A stretch of DNA of 64,000 nt from an uncultured Aquimarina sp. (GTDB lineage: Bacteria; Bacteroidota; Bacteroidia; Flavobacteriales; Flavobacteriaceae): NCBI GenBank assembly GCA_947498785.1, contig CANMLS010000022.1:19047-83046 (forward strand), written 5' to 3'. The position numbers and the translations under genes are program-made. Under the pieces are notes generated by a model. That model was not told the origin of the DNA. It was given only the letters and a program-made list of their open reading frames with translations, and ran no database searches. Within the stretch, counting starts at the first letter, position 1. Each line of letters begins with the position of its first letter. Positions 19,857 to 29,363 of this stretch are shown piece after piece.

Positions 19857-22800
19857 ATGAAGAGGATATATAGCGTCGTTTTTTTTTCAATAATATTGTT
19901 TTCTTGTCAAAAAAATAAAGAAAAACAATTTAGTTTGCTATCCAGTGATCAAACAGGCATTTCGTTTTCAAATGATATTATTGAGACGGATAGCTTAAAT
20001 TACTTTACTTACCCATATATGTATATGGGAGGAGGGGTATCAGCAGGTGATATTAATAACGACGGTCTTATAGATTTGTTTTTTACTGCTAATATGGAAT
20101 CCAATTCATTATACTTAAATAAAGGAAAATTTAAGTTCGAAAATATTACCGATGCGGCAAATGTAGCAGGAGATGATAGATGGTTTACAGGAACTACCAT
20201 GGTTGACATTAATAACGATGGGTATCTAGACATTTATGTAAGTGTATCTGGAAAAGGTGATAACAGAAATAATCTCCTATATATAAATAACGGCCCTTCG
20301 GCAAGCTCTGGGCAAATAACATTTACAGAAAAGGCTAAAGCATTTGGAATAGACCATAATGGCCATACTACCCAAAGTACCTTTTTTGATTATGATAATG
20401 ATGGGGATTTAGATGTATATCTAGCCAACTATCCTCCTACTCCATTCAAAAGTCCTGTGTCATTATATCAGCGTAAAGTAAATAATCCAAAAATAGAAGA
20501 ATCTGATATTTTGTATAGAAACAATGGTGATGGAACTTTTACCGATGTCACTATCGAGTCGGGAATATTAAATTTTGGTCTGTCACTAAGTGCGACCATT
20601 GCAGATTTTAATGACGATGGTTTTAAAGATATTTATGTGTCTAATGATTTCGATTCTCCTGATTTTATGTATATAAATAATAAAAATGGGACATTCAAAG
20701 AAATTGCTAAAGAAGCTGTAAATCATACTTCTCAATATGGTATGGGGGCAGACATAGCCGATTATAATAATGACAATCTTCATGATATAGCACAGGTGGA
20801 TATGACCCCAGAGGATAATAGAAGATCTAAAGCTAATATGTCTAGTATGAACCCATTAGGGTTTACTAAAATGGTAAATGCTGGTTTAAACCATCAATAC
20901 ATGCAAAACAGTCTACAATTAAACAGAGGAAACGACACTAACGGAAATCCTGTTTTTAGTGAAGTTTCCAGAATGGCAGGGATATCAGCTACTGATTGGA
21001 GCTGGTCTATTCTTTTTTCAGATTTGGATAATGATGGTTGGAAAGATATAACTATTTCTAATGGAACACGAAGAGATATTAATAACAGGGATTATTTTGC
21101 AAAATTAAAAACGAAGAACTACTTTGGAAATGCAGTATTATCTGCAGAAGAAGTACAACAAATTCCTTCAGAAAAAATATCTAATTATATTTTTAAAAAC
21201 ACTAAAGACCTTACTTTCAAAAATATGGTAAATGAATGGGGGTGGGATGAAAAAACTTTTTCTAATGGGTCTTTATATGCTGATTTGGATAATGATGGGG
21301 ATTTAGATTTTGTGATTAATAATATAGATCAATACCCTTCTGTATATAGAAATAATAATTTAGATGAAAATAATTTTTTAATGATAAGCTTAAAAGGTCC
21401 AAAAAACAACAAAAATGGTCTTGGAGCAAAAGTATATATAACGACTAATCAATCACAACAATTCAACGAACTTACCTTAACTAGAGGATTTCAATCTTCT
21501 GTAGCTCCTATATTACATTTTGGTTTAGGTAAAGAAGAGACGGTATCACTAGTAAAAGTAGTATGGCCAAATGGGGCTATTTCTGAAATAAAAGATATAA
21601 AAGCAAACCAAAACCTTCTTGTAGATTTTTCTTCTGCTCAAAAATCAAAAAAAAAATCCTTTCATAATAAACCTTTATTTCAAACTATACCCTTAGATAC
21701 TATTGGTGTAGATTTTGCTCACATAGAAAATAAGTATGATGACTACTATTTTGAACCTCTTTTACCTCATCAAACCTCTATGCTGGGACCAGGGATCGCA
21801 GTTGCCGATGTAAATGGAGATGGCTTAGATGATTTCTACATAGGTGGCGCTTCAAAACAAACTGCAACACTATTTGTACAAAATACCGAAGGTAAGTTCA
21901 ACAGAACCAATGATAATATTTGGGAAGCAGATAAAGATATGGAAGATATGAGTGCTTTATTTTTGGACTATGACAATGATGGTGATAAAGATTTATATGT
22001 TGTAAGTGGGGGCAACGAAGGAAATCAGGACTTAACCAATTTTCAAGATCGCCTTTATATAAACGATGGTAACGGTAAATTTATTAAAAGTGTAAATATT
22101 TTACCTCTTATCACAACTAGCGGATCTCGTGTAATAGCAGGTGACTATGATGATGATGGGGATTTAGATTTATTCGTGGGTGGAAGATTAGTTGTCGGAC
22201 AATACCCCTGGCCAGCAAAGAGTTATATTTTAAATAATGATAATGGTACTTATAAAGATGTAACAGCAGAAATAGCCCAAGATTTTTCAACATTAGGAAT
22301 GATCACAGATGCCAGTTGGACAGACTTTGATAATAATGGTACATTAGATCTTATTATAGTAGGTGAATGGACTCCAATTTTATTCTATAGTAATGATGGA
22401 GGTATATTTCAAAATGTAACAACCTCAACTGGACTTCAAAACACCAATGGTTGGTGGTCTAGTATAACCCAAGATGATTTTGATAATGATGGCGATGTCG
22501 ATTATATAATCGGGAACTTAGGCCTAAATTACAAATATAAAGCCTCAAAAAATGAGCCGTTCGAAGTATATGCAGATGATTTTGACAATAACAAGAGAAA
22601 AGATATAGTTCTAAGTTATTATAATTTTGGAAAATTATTCCCAGTCCGTGGTAAATCATGTTCATCTCAGCAAATGCCAACATTAAGAAAGAAATTTCAA
22701 GACTATAATTCGTTTGCGGTCGCAGATGTTAATGACGTATATGGTAAAGAAAAACTAGAAAATGCCGAGATACATTATAAAGCTCAAACTTTTGCGAGTA

Positions 22801-23192
22801 GTTACATAGAAAATTTGGGTAATGGAAAGTTTAAAATAACTCCATTGCCTAATGAAGCTCAATTCTCATCGGTCAATAAAATAATCTCTAACGATATTGA
22901 TGGAGACGGCTTCAAAGACATTATACTTGGAGGAAATTTGTATGCTTCTGAAATCGAAACCCCTAGAAACGATTCTAGTATCGGCACCTTTTTAAAGGGT
23001 GATGGTAATGGCAACTTTATCCCGGTACCAAATGATAAATGTGGATTATATCTTAAGGGAGATGTTAAAGATTTCTCCTTCATCACTATTGGTAATACCA
23101 GGTATATTAGTGTTGTCAAAAATAACGATGATCTTCAATTTGTAAAGATTAAAAGAAAGAACTCTCCTAAAGAAATCCAATCGCTACCCTAA
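19857..23192 (+). CDS. FG-GAP/VCBS and ASPIC/UnbV repeat lipoprotein
   Basis: An 1111-residue envelope protein with lipobox ILFSC (Cys17). Repeated calcium-loop motifs of the DxNNDGxxD type (AGDINNDGLIDLFF, DYDNDGDLDVYLA, DLDNDGWKDITI and others) run from about 60 to 500. A UnbV/ASPIC domain lies at about 520-590 (GLGAKVYITT, GFQSSVAPILHFGLG, VKVVWPNGAISEI), and a second set of FG-GAP blades occupies about 630-1080. Such proteins are large surface or periplasmic propellers frequently encoded with SusC/SusD in marine Bacteroidota; no enzymatic role is established. Its presumed susD partner upstream is a pseudogene, so it may be an orphan. Confidence 0.92.
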   Translation: MKRIYSVVFFSIILFSCQKNKEKQFSLLSSDQTGISFSNDIIETDSLNYFTYPYMYMGGGVSAGDINNDGLIDLFFTANMESNSLYLNKGKFKFENITDAANVAGDDRWFTGTTMVDINNDGYLDIYVSVSGKGDNRNNLLYINNGPSASSGQITFTEKAKAFGIDHNGHTTQSTFFDYDNDGDLDVYLANYPPTPFKSPVSLYQRKVNNPKIEESDILYRNNGDGTFTDVTIESGILNFGLSLSATIADFNDDGFKDIYVSNDFDSPDFMYINNKNGTFKEIAKEAVNHTSQYGMGADIADYNNDNLHDIAQVDMTPEDNRRSKANMSSMNPLGFTKMVNAGLNHQYMQNSLQLNRGNDTNGNPVFSEVSRMAGISATDWSWSILFSDLDNDGWKDITISNGTRRDINNRDYFAKLKTKNYFGNAVLSAEEVQQIPSEKISNYIFKNTKDLTFKNMVNEWGWDEKTFSNGSLYADLDNDGDLDFVINNIDQYPSVYRNNNLDENNFLMISLKGPKNNKNGLGAKVYITTNQSQQFNELTLTRGFQSSVAPILHFGLGKEETVSLVKVVWPNGAISEIKDIKANQNLLVDFSSAQKSKKKSFHNKPLFQTIPLDTIGVDFAHIENKYDDYYFEPLLPHQTSMLGPGIAVADVNGDGLDDFYIGGASKQTATLFVQNTEGKFNRTNDNIWEADKDMEDMSALFLDYDNDGDKDLYVVSGGNEGNQDLTNFQDRLYINDGNGKFIKSVNILPLITTSGSRVIAGDYDDDGDLDLFVGGRLVVGQYPWPAKSYILNNDNGTYKDVTAEIAQDFSTLGMITDASWTDFDNNGTLDLIIVGEWTPILFYSNDGGIFQNVTTSTGLQNTNGWWSSITQDDFDNDGDVDYIIGNLGLNYKYKASKNEPFEVYADDFDNNKRKDIVLSYYNFGKLFPVRGKSCSSQQMPTLRKKFQDYNSFAVADVNDVYGKEKLENAEIHYKAQTFASSYIENLGNGKFKITPLPNEAQFSSVNKIISNDIDGDGFKDIILGGNLYASEIETPRNDSSIGTFLKGDGNGNFIPVPNDKCGLYLKGDVKDFSFITIGNTRYISVVKNNDDLQFVKIKRKNSPKEIQSLP

Positions 23193-23584
23193 AAAAGCAA
23201 AAACTTTTTAATCATTCTTTTAGAAGGTAAAACTACTTTATAATATTGAGTATTTTTTAAACCCATATTCATCTTTTCCATAGTACAACTCCCCTTTTTT
23301 GACTTTTTAGGGTCAGATTATAAAGAGATCTTCTACAAACGGTTATAAAATTGTGATTTAATATCTGATCAGATACCATTAATTAATCCTTAGTTAGTTT
23401 TTTCTTAATTATAAGAGGTGCAGAATTGTCGTTCTTTGTCTCTTTACACCCAGCAACTTTGCTCTATAATTTTAGATTTCATAAGTTAAAATTCAAAGTC
23501 TATTTTATAATACAACAATCAAATCATATCTTACGTTAATATTATCAAACACTCAATAAGGCTTAAGTTAATTATAAACGATAT
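23193..23584. other. Intergenic stretch without recognised gene
   Basis: This 392-base AT-rich gap lies between the FG-GAP/ASPIC gene and a secreted hypothetical protein. A weak A/T hairpin follows the stop codon near 23190-23210. No coding frame, RNA or repeat could be supported. Confidence 0.5.
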
Positions 23585-24331
23585 ATGAAACTTTTCACAT
23601 TCATTATTGTATTTATATTCATATATCAAGGTAATGCTCAAATAGAAGAAGATAATCCTAATACTTATCGGTTCAGTTACAAATCTGAGTTGTACAAAGG
23701 AACCAAACTTCAAATAACTCAAAAAATAAGGACATTAAAGAATAATTCATGGTTTGTAAATATTCCTGAAGAAAAACAGGTAGAACTCAACATACTTTTC
23801 AAAAAAGTAAGAGATCAACCTATACCCAGGTTATACAAAAAACGTGCGATCATATTTCTTGATGCTTTATATGCTTATGAAGATTTCTTAACCATATATG
23901 ACAATGCACTATTTGAAGTAGTTTTACATTTGAAACGAGATATGCGACGTCTTGATTTTAAGTTTGAAAGACAATTTACAAAAGCTAAAGTAACTCTAGA
24001 TCGTGCAAATAAAGAAGATCAAAAAAATATCAAAAAAATTGATCGCCTGAGTAAAGAGTTTCATGATAGCCAAATAAAATTAATGAGTCATCGATGGATG
24101 AAGAAAAAAATCGAACGATATAGAGGTATGGATGCGATTAAAAATCCTGACGAATTTATTGCAGAATTCAAAAAGGCTGAAGCCATGAATATTTTTACAA
24201 TGATTGAAGAAAAAAAAATTGACAAAATCAATTCATACCTTGAAAATCAAATTATTGATTTTTTTTATAAAAAGTCACTCCCCGAGATAGATATTGACAA
24301 GCTTGAATTGGATTATATCGATAAAATATAA
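23585..24331 (+). CDS. Hypothetical secreted helical protein
   Basis: A 248-residue protein I do not recognise. It has a signal peptide (about 1-18, ending IYQGNAQ). The rest is highly charged and predicted helical, rich in Lys, Glu, Asp and Ile, with likely coiled coil at about 120-165 (LKRDMRRLDFKFERQF, NIKKIDRLSKEF). No cysteines or metal motifs stand out. It lies 52 bases before the AmpG-like transporter, so it could be the first gene of that transcript, but nothing in its sequence indicates a role in peptidoglycan recycling. Confidence 0.75.
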   Translation: MKLFTFIIVFIFIYQGNAQIEEDNPNTYRFSYKSELYKGTKLQITQKIRTLKNNSWFVNIPEEKQVELNILFKKVRDQPIPRLYKKRAIIFLDALYAYEDFLTIYDNALFEVVLHLKRDMRRLDFKFERQFTKAKVTLDRANKEDQKNIKKIDRLSKEFHDSQIKLMSHRWMKKKIERYRGMDAIKNPDEFIAEFKKAEAMNIFTMIEEKKIDKINSYLENQIIDFFYKKSLPEIDIDKLELDYIDKI

Positions 24332-24383
24332 ACTACCCTTTATTAATAATTTGTGAGTATCTTACTTTCCTTAAAAATCATTC

Positions 24384-25658
24384 ATGATAGAATCATCAAA
24401 CAAAGATAAAAATGCCTGGGCTTGGGTACCTTCACTTTATTTCACAGAAGGTCTACCCTATGTAATAGTAATTACCGTTTCTGTAATTATGTATAAAAAA
24501 CTAGGCATAAGCAACTCAGATATAGGAATATATACAAGTTGGTTATACTTACCTTGGGTTCTTAAACCATTATGGAGTCCTTTGGTAGATATTAAGAGTA
24601 CCAAACGCAATTGGTTTTTAGGTATGCAACTTCTTATTGCTATAGCTTTTCTCGGAGTGGGATTAACGATTCCCACAAACAATTTCTTTATTTTAAGTCT
24701 TTCTTGTTTTTGGATTGCAGCTTTTGCTTCTGCCACACATGACATCGCCGCAGATGGATATTATTTAATTGGCCTTTCTGAAAAGAAACAATCCTTTTTT
24801 CTCGGAGTACGTAGCACATTTTATCGCTTAGCTATGATTACCGGACAAGGGCTCATTGTTGTACTTGCTGGTTTTTTAGAGGAATATTATGGGAACAATA
24901 AGCAAGCATGGTCATATACTATAAGTATTACGGCTGTTTTTATGGTAATATTGACACTTATTAATTTCTTTGCTACTCCCAAAATAGAACATAAAAATTC
25001 GTCGAAAAAAGATAACCAAATGGGTTTTTTTGATGTTTTTAGTACATTTTTTCAAAAAAAACAAATTGGAGTTGCAATCGCTTTTATCCTTCTATATCGC
25101 TTAGGAGAATCTCAATTAGTCAAAATGGCCTCTCCCTTTTTGTTAGATAAAACCGAAGTTGGAGGACTTGCTTTATCTACTACAGCTGTAGGTACTATAT
25201 ACGGAACTTTTGGGCTTATAGCCTTAACTATTGGTGGTATTCTTGGCGGAATCGTAATCTCAATGCACGGATTAAAAAAATGGATGTTTCCTATGATATT
25301 GGCACTAAATTTACCTAACCTCTTATACGCCTTACTTGCATTTTGGCAACCTTCGTCTACCCTATTCGCAACATTGGTCGTAATAATAGAACAATTTGGA
25401 TATGGTTTTGGATTTGCTGCATATTTAATGTTTATGATTTATGTAGCTGAAGGAGTTTCTAAAACTTCTCATTATGCCATTGCAACCGGCTTTATGGCAT
25501 TAGGCATGATGTTGCCAGGTATGGTCAGTGGTATTATCCAGGAAGTTATTGGGTACACTGGGTTTTTTATTTGGGTAGCCGCTGCCGCAGTACCTGGAAT
25601 CATCCTTACCAGATACATACAATATCCTAATGATTATGGAAAGAAAGATAAAAAATAG
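24384..25658 (+). CDS. ampG: AmpG-like MFS transporter (muropeptide permease)
   Basis: A 424-residue MFS permease with about 12 membrane segments. Family features: WVPSLYFTEGLPYVIV at the N-terminus, the PWVLKPLWSPLVD loop after helix 2 typical of AmpG/AT-1-like permeases, and ATHDIAADGYYL in helix 4. AmpG imports GlcNAc-anhydroMurNAc peptides released by cell-wall turnover. The next two genes are NagZ- and AnmK-like, with gaps of 4 and 5 bases, which strongly supports this substrate over other MFS sugars. The symbol rests partly on context. Confidence 0.88.
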   Translation: MIESSNKDKNAWAWVPSLYFTEGLPYVIVITVSVIMYKKLGISNSDIGIYTSWLYLPWVLKPLWSPLVDIKSTKRNWFLGMQLLIAIAFLGVGLTIPTNNFFILSLSCFWIAAFASATHDIAADGYYLIGLSEKKQSFFLGVRSTFYRLAMITGQGLIVVLAGFLEEYYGNNKQAWSYTISITAVFMVILTLINFFATPKIEHKNSSKKDNQMGFFDVFSTFFQKKQIGVAIAFILLYRLGESQLVKMASPFLLDKTEVGGLALSTTAVGTIYGTFGLIALTIGGILGGIVISMHGLKKWMFPMILALNLPNLLYALLAFWQPSSTLFATLVVIIEQFGYGFGFAAYLMFMIYVAEGVSKTSHYAIATGFMALGMMLPGMVSGIIQEVIGYTGFFIWVAAAAVPGIILTRYIQYPNDYGKKDKK

Positions 25659-25662
25659 TAGC

Positions 25663-27210
25663 ATGAACAACTTATCTAAAACAGAAAAAATCGGTCAGTT
25701 CTTCTTTCCTGCTGCATTTATAAATGATAGTGATTTTGAAATAAAAAAGGTTGAACGACTTATAAAAGATCATAAAATAGGAGGATTAACTTTTTTTCAT
25801 AGTAGAATTAGCGCTGCTACAAACTTTGAAGGAAAGAAAAAAGTAATACGCAACGAAAATAGTGCACAAAGATTATCAGAACTTATCGAACACTATCAAA
25901 ATATAGCCTCGCACCCTTTACTTATAAGTATAGATGCCGAATGGGGTCTAGCGATGCGGGTAGAAAATACTCCGAAATATCCCTATGCCATCACATTAGG
26001 AGCCCTCCCAAAAGACCAAACAGATTTGATTTTTGAAGTAGGGAAATATATAGGAAATGATTTGGCTAATATTGGAATTCACCTTAACCTTGCCCCAGTA
26101 GCAGATGTAAATATCAATCCTAATAATCCTGTAATTGGTTATCGTGCTTTTGGAGAAAATAAAGAACAGGTAACACTTAAGTCTATTGCATTTTACAATG
26201 GACTTAAAGCATCAGGAATTTTAGGATGTTTCAAACATTTTCCTGGTCATGGAGATACCGAAGTAGACTCTCATTTGGGTCTTCCTGTGATTATGAAATC
26301 AAAACAAGAATTACAGAACACAGAATTATATCCATTTATAAAAGCTATTGCTCAAGGTATCGACAGTATACTTATTGGCCATTTAGCAGTTCCTTCTCTT
26401 TCAAACGGAAAAAACGTATCAGCTACTTTATCAAAAGATATTATTAAAGATCTATTAAGGCAAGAATTAGGTTTTAAAGGTGTTGTAATTTCTGATGCAC
26501 TTAATATGCATAGCGTTTCAAAACTATACCCAGAAAAAGGACTTTTAGAATGGAAGGCCTTTGATGCCGGTAACGATGTTTTATGCTTTGCAGAGCATGT
26601 AGAAGAAGGAATTCTAGCGATAGAAAAAAATGCAACAAACGATCAAATTGAAGAAAGTTTTACCCGAATTGCAGCATTAAAAAAAAATGCATTAACAAAA
26701 CACTCTTTAGAACATGATATCGATATCAACAAAATAACTTCTCTAAATCAAAATATAGCCAAAGCATCACTTACTCATTATATCTCAGATCAAAAAAGTT
26801 TATCCAAATTTATGACAGAAGGGTTTGAAGCTATTTTAATTAAAAATACAGACCATTGTATTTTTCTTCAGGAAATAGAAAAAGTAAAAAGTTTTAACCA
26901 TATCGATAATTCTAAAATCGCCACACATAATAATATACTTATTGCCTTATTCCCTCCTTCTATAAAACCAAAAAATGAATTTGGAATAGACAAAAAAATG
27001 AAGGAGACAATTGTAGAATTAAGCCGTACAAAAAATGTAGCATTATACCTGTTTGGCAACCCCTACGCTTTGCGAATATTACCAACTGATAATATCAACA
27101 ATATTATTCTTGGGTATCAGGATCTTGAAACCTTTCAGCAGGTTGCGGCACAACATTTTATTGGCAAACATAAGGCTATTGGGGTATCGCCAGTTCAACT
27201 TTCAATCTAA
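25663..27210 (+). CDS. nagZ: Beta-N-acetylglucosaminidase, GH3 (NagZ-like)
   Basis: A 515-residue enzyme of glycoside hydrolase family 3. ATG 25663 lies 4 bases after the transporter stop; an upstream ATG at 25630 would overlap it. The NagZ signature KHFPGHGDTEVDSH (residues 191-204) carries the His-Asp dyad that acts as acid/base. The nucleophile is Asp278 in GVVISDALNM. The length exceeds the roughly 340 residues of proteobacterial NagZ because of a C-terminal domain (about 350-515) of the type seen in Bacteroidota GH3 enzymes. No signal peptide is seen, so it is cytoplasmic, where it would remove GlcNAc from imported anhydro-muropeptides and feed AnmK. Confidence 0.92.
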   Translation: MNNLSKTEKIGQFFFPAAFINDSDFEIKKVERLIKDHKIGGLTFFHSRISAATNFEGKKKVIRNENSAQRLSELIEHYQNIASHPLLISIDAEWGLAMRVENTPKYPYAITLGALPKDQTDLIFEVGKYIGNDLANIGIHLNLAPVADVNINPNNPVIGYRAFGENKEQVTLKSIAFYNGLKASGILGCFKHFPGHGDTEVDSHLGLPVIMKSKQELQNTELYPFIKAIAQGIDSILIGHLAVPSLSNGKNVSATLSKDIIKDLLRQELGFKGVVISDALNMHSVSKLYPEKGLLEWKAFDAGNDVLCFAEHVEEGILAIEKNATNDQIEESFTRIAALKKNALTKHSLEHDIDINKITSLNQNIAKASLTHYISDQKSLSKFMTEGFEAILIKNTDHCIFLQEIEKVKSFNHIDNSKIATHNNILIALFPPSIKPKNEFGIDKKMKETIVELSRTKNVALYLFGNPYALRILPTDNINNIILGYQDLETFQQVAAQHFIGKHKAIGVSPVQLSI

Positions 27211-27215
27211 AAAAC

Positions 27216-28301
27216 ATGAATTCAAATAAAGACCAATATAAAGTCATCGGTTTAATGTCAGGAACTTCATTGGATGGTCTTGATATCGTTTATTGTCATT
27301 TTGAGAAAAAAAATGATATCTGGGATTTTACAATATTCAACACCCAAAGTATAGATTACGATACAATTCTTAAAGAAAAACTTAAAAATACGGTTAATCT
27401 TAATGCTGTCTCATTATTAGCTTTTCATAATGAATATGGAAATTGGTTAGGCAATCAGGTAAAAGATTTTATTTTGGATCATAATCTTAAGGTTGATTTT
27501 ATCTCCAGCCATGGTCATACTGTTTTTCATCAACCTGAAATTGGGTTAACCTATCAAATAGGCTCTGGACAACATATAGCGAATGCTTGTGGACACAAAG
27601 TGATTAGTGACTTTAGAACAAATGATGTGGCTTTAGGCGGTCAAGGCGCACCTTTGGTTCCTATCGGAGATCAATTACTGTTTAATCAATATGATTTTTG
27701 TCTTAATCTGGGAGGAATTAGTAATATTTCTTTTGAAAATGGAGGTAAAAGAATTGCTTACGATATTTCACCTGCGAATATGTTACTTAATTTTATTTGC
27801 GAAACTATCGACAAATTATATGATAATCGAGGAGAAATTGCAAGAACGGGAAAGCTTAATTCGACTTTACTAGATACACTAGACAACCTAGAATATTACA
27901 AGCAACCCTTTCCCAAATCATTAGGGTATGAATGGTTTTTAGAAAAAATAGTCCCTATTATAAATGCCTCAGAAGATTCTCCTCAAGATCTCTTGCATAC
28001 ATCTGTACATCATATTACTACTCAAATAGCAGAAACCATTAAAAAAACTACAAAAACAAATACTACACTATTAATAACTGGTGGCGGTGCAAAAAATGAT
28101 TTTCTTATAGAAGTTTTACAACAAAAACTAGATACAAATGCAACTGTTATTATTCCTCCAGAAAATATTATAGATTTTAAAGAAGCATTAATCTTTGGAT
28201 TTATGAGCGTATTAAAAGAAAGGAATGAGATTAATTGCCTGCAATCAGTAACCGGAGCAAAGAAAGATTCCTCTTCTGGCACTATTTTTTATCCTTGGTG
28301 A
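27216..28301 (+). CDS. anmK: Anhydro-N-acetylmuramic acid kinase
   Basis: A 361-residue ASKHA-fold kinase. It has the AnmK N-terminal phosphate-binding motif GLMSGTSLDGLD (about 12-23), SSHGHTVFHQP, the conserved RTNDVALGGQGAPLVPIGD block with the catalytic Asp, NLGGISNIS, and a C-terminal TGGGAKNDFL nucleotide loop. It phosphorylates and opens 1,6-anhydroMurNAc to MurNAc-6-phosphate. It begins 5 bases after nagZ, completing an AmpG-NagZ-AnmK cluster. A MurQ etherase is not visible in the window. Confidence 0.96.
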   Translation: MNSNKDQYKVIGLMSGTSLDGLDIVYCHFEKKNDIWDFTIFNTQSIDYDTILKEKLKNTVNLNAVSLLAFHNEYGNWLGNQVKDFILDHNLKVDFISSHGHTVFHQPEIGLTYQIGSGQHIANACGHKVISDFRTNDVALGGQGAPLVPIGDQLLFNQYDFCLNLGGISNISFENGGKRIAYDISPANMLLNFICETIDKLYDNRGEIARTGKLNSTLLDTLDNLEYYKQPFPKSLGYEWFLEKIVPIINASEDSPQDLLHTSVHHITTQIAETIKKTTKTNTTLLITGGGAKNDFLIEVLQQKLDTNATVIIPPENIIDFKEALIFGFMSVLKERNEINCLQSVTGAKKDSSSGTIFYPW

Positions 28302-28334
28302 ATAAGTTTATGTCAAAGATTAATTTGCATTCTG

Positions 28335-28342
28335 TAAATTTG
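28335..28342 (+). promoter_or_regulatory. Candidate -7 box (TAnnTTTG) of udk
   Basis: TAAATTTG matches the Bacteroidota -7 consensus TAnnTTTG exactly and lies 14 bases before the udk start. No convincing -33 TTG was found at the usual distance, so only the -7 element is claimed. Confidence 0.45.
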
Positions 28343-28356
28343 CCAAAAAAATAGAA

Positions 28357-28965
28357 ATGCTAATTATCGGTATTGCTGGCGGAACTGGATGTGGTAAAAC
28401 AACTGTAGTCAATCAAATTGTAAATGAATTACCCGAAAATGAGGTATGTGTAATTTCACAAGACTCCTACTATAAAGACACCAGTCATCTTACATATGAC
28501 GAAAGAGTAAAAATAAATTTTGACCACCCACAATCTATCGATTTTGATTTATTGGGTGAACATTTGATTGCACTTAGAAACGGTAAAACAATTGACCAAC
28601 CAGTATACTCATTTGTGGATCATAATCGAACTAAAGAAACAATTTCCACCACTCCTAGTAAAGTAATCATTGTAGAAGGAATTTTGATTCTTACCAGTCC
28701 AAAGATTAGAGATATGTTTGATATAAAAATATATGTACATACCGATAGCGACGAACGTTTAATACGTAGACTCAAAAGAGATATTGCAGAACGAGGCAGG
28801 GATATTGATGAAGTTTTGGACCGTTATCAAAACACATTAAAACCTATGCATCAGCAATTTATTGATCCAACCAAAGAATTTGCAGACCTTATAATCCCTA
28901 ATAATAATTATAATAATGTGGCTGTTGATGTAGTACGCACCATTATTAAAGAACGCTTGGATTAA
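28357..28965 (+). CDS. udk: Uridine kinase
   Basis: A 202-residue P-loop kinase that phosphorylates uridine and cytidine in pyrimidine salvage. Walker A GIAGGTGCGKTT lies at about 5-16. The family motifs SQDSYYKD, NFDHPQSIDFDLL, YSFVDHNR and the lid RRLKRDIAERGRD are all present, and length is normal. It is the first gene of a run with divIC and mutA. It starts 55 bases after anmK and behind its own candidate -7 box, so it may be a separate transcript. Confidence 0.96.
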   Translation: MLIIGIAGGTGCGKTTVVNQIVNELPENEVCVISQDSYYKDTSHLTYDERVKINFDHPQSIDFDLLGEHLIALRNGKTIDQPVYSFVDHNRTKETISTTPSKVIIVEGILILTSPKIRDMFDIKIYVHTDSDERLIRRLKRDIAERGRDIDEVLDRYQNTLKPMHQQFIDPTKEFADLIIPNNNYNNVAVDVVRTIIKERLD

Positions 28966-29003
28966 CTTTTGTACCTTTATAACCCATATAATTTTTAATA
29001 AGA

Positions 29004-29363
29004 TTGAAGTTAAAAAGTTATTTTCAGAAACTTAAAAACAAACCGGCACTAATACCGATATTCACTATATTTTTAAATAAATATGTGTTAATCGTTCTTC
29101 TTTTTGTAATTTGGATGTTGTTTCTTGATACTAACTCATGGCTTATCCATAAAGAATTGGATCAGGAAATTAATGAACTTGAAGATAATAAAGACTATTA
29201 TATTAAAGAAATTGTAAAAGATCAAAAAAACATTAAAGTACTAAAAGACAGTAGTGAACTCGAAAAATTTGCTCGAGAAGAATACTTTATGAAACGAGAT
29301 AATGAAGAAATATACATTATCGAATACGAAGATAGTGTTCCTAAAAACGAAAAAAATGACTAA
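29004..29363 (+). CDS. Septum formation initiator (DivIC/FtsB family)
   Basis: A 119-residue bitopic protein read from TTG 29004; no in-frame ATG precedes the membrane segment. A short cytoplasmic N-terminus, one membrane helix at about 28-44 (YVLIVLLFVIWMLFLD), then a coiled coil (about 52-85; LDQEINELEDNKDYY) and the family end motif LEKFAREEYFMKRDNEEIYII. FtsB/DivIC proteins bridge other divisome proteins at the septum. The gene overlaps mutA by 8 bases. Confidence 0.9.
   Translation: MKLKSYFQKLKNKPALIPIFTIFLNKYVLIVLLFVIWMLFLDTNSWLIHKELDQEINELEDNKDYYIKEIVKDQKNIKVLKDSSELEKFAREEYFMKRDNEEIYIIEYEDSVPKNEKND

Noticed and set aside
29302..29355. Longer mutA start at ATG 29302
   Set aside because: It would overlap the DivIC gene by about 60 bases, and ATG 29356 gives a family-typical start.
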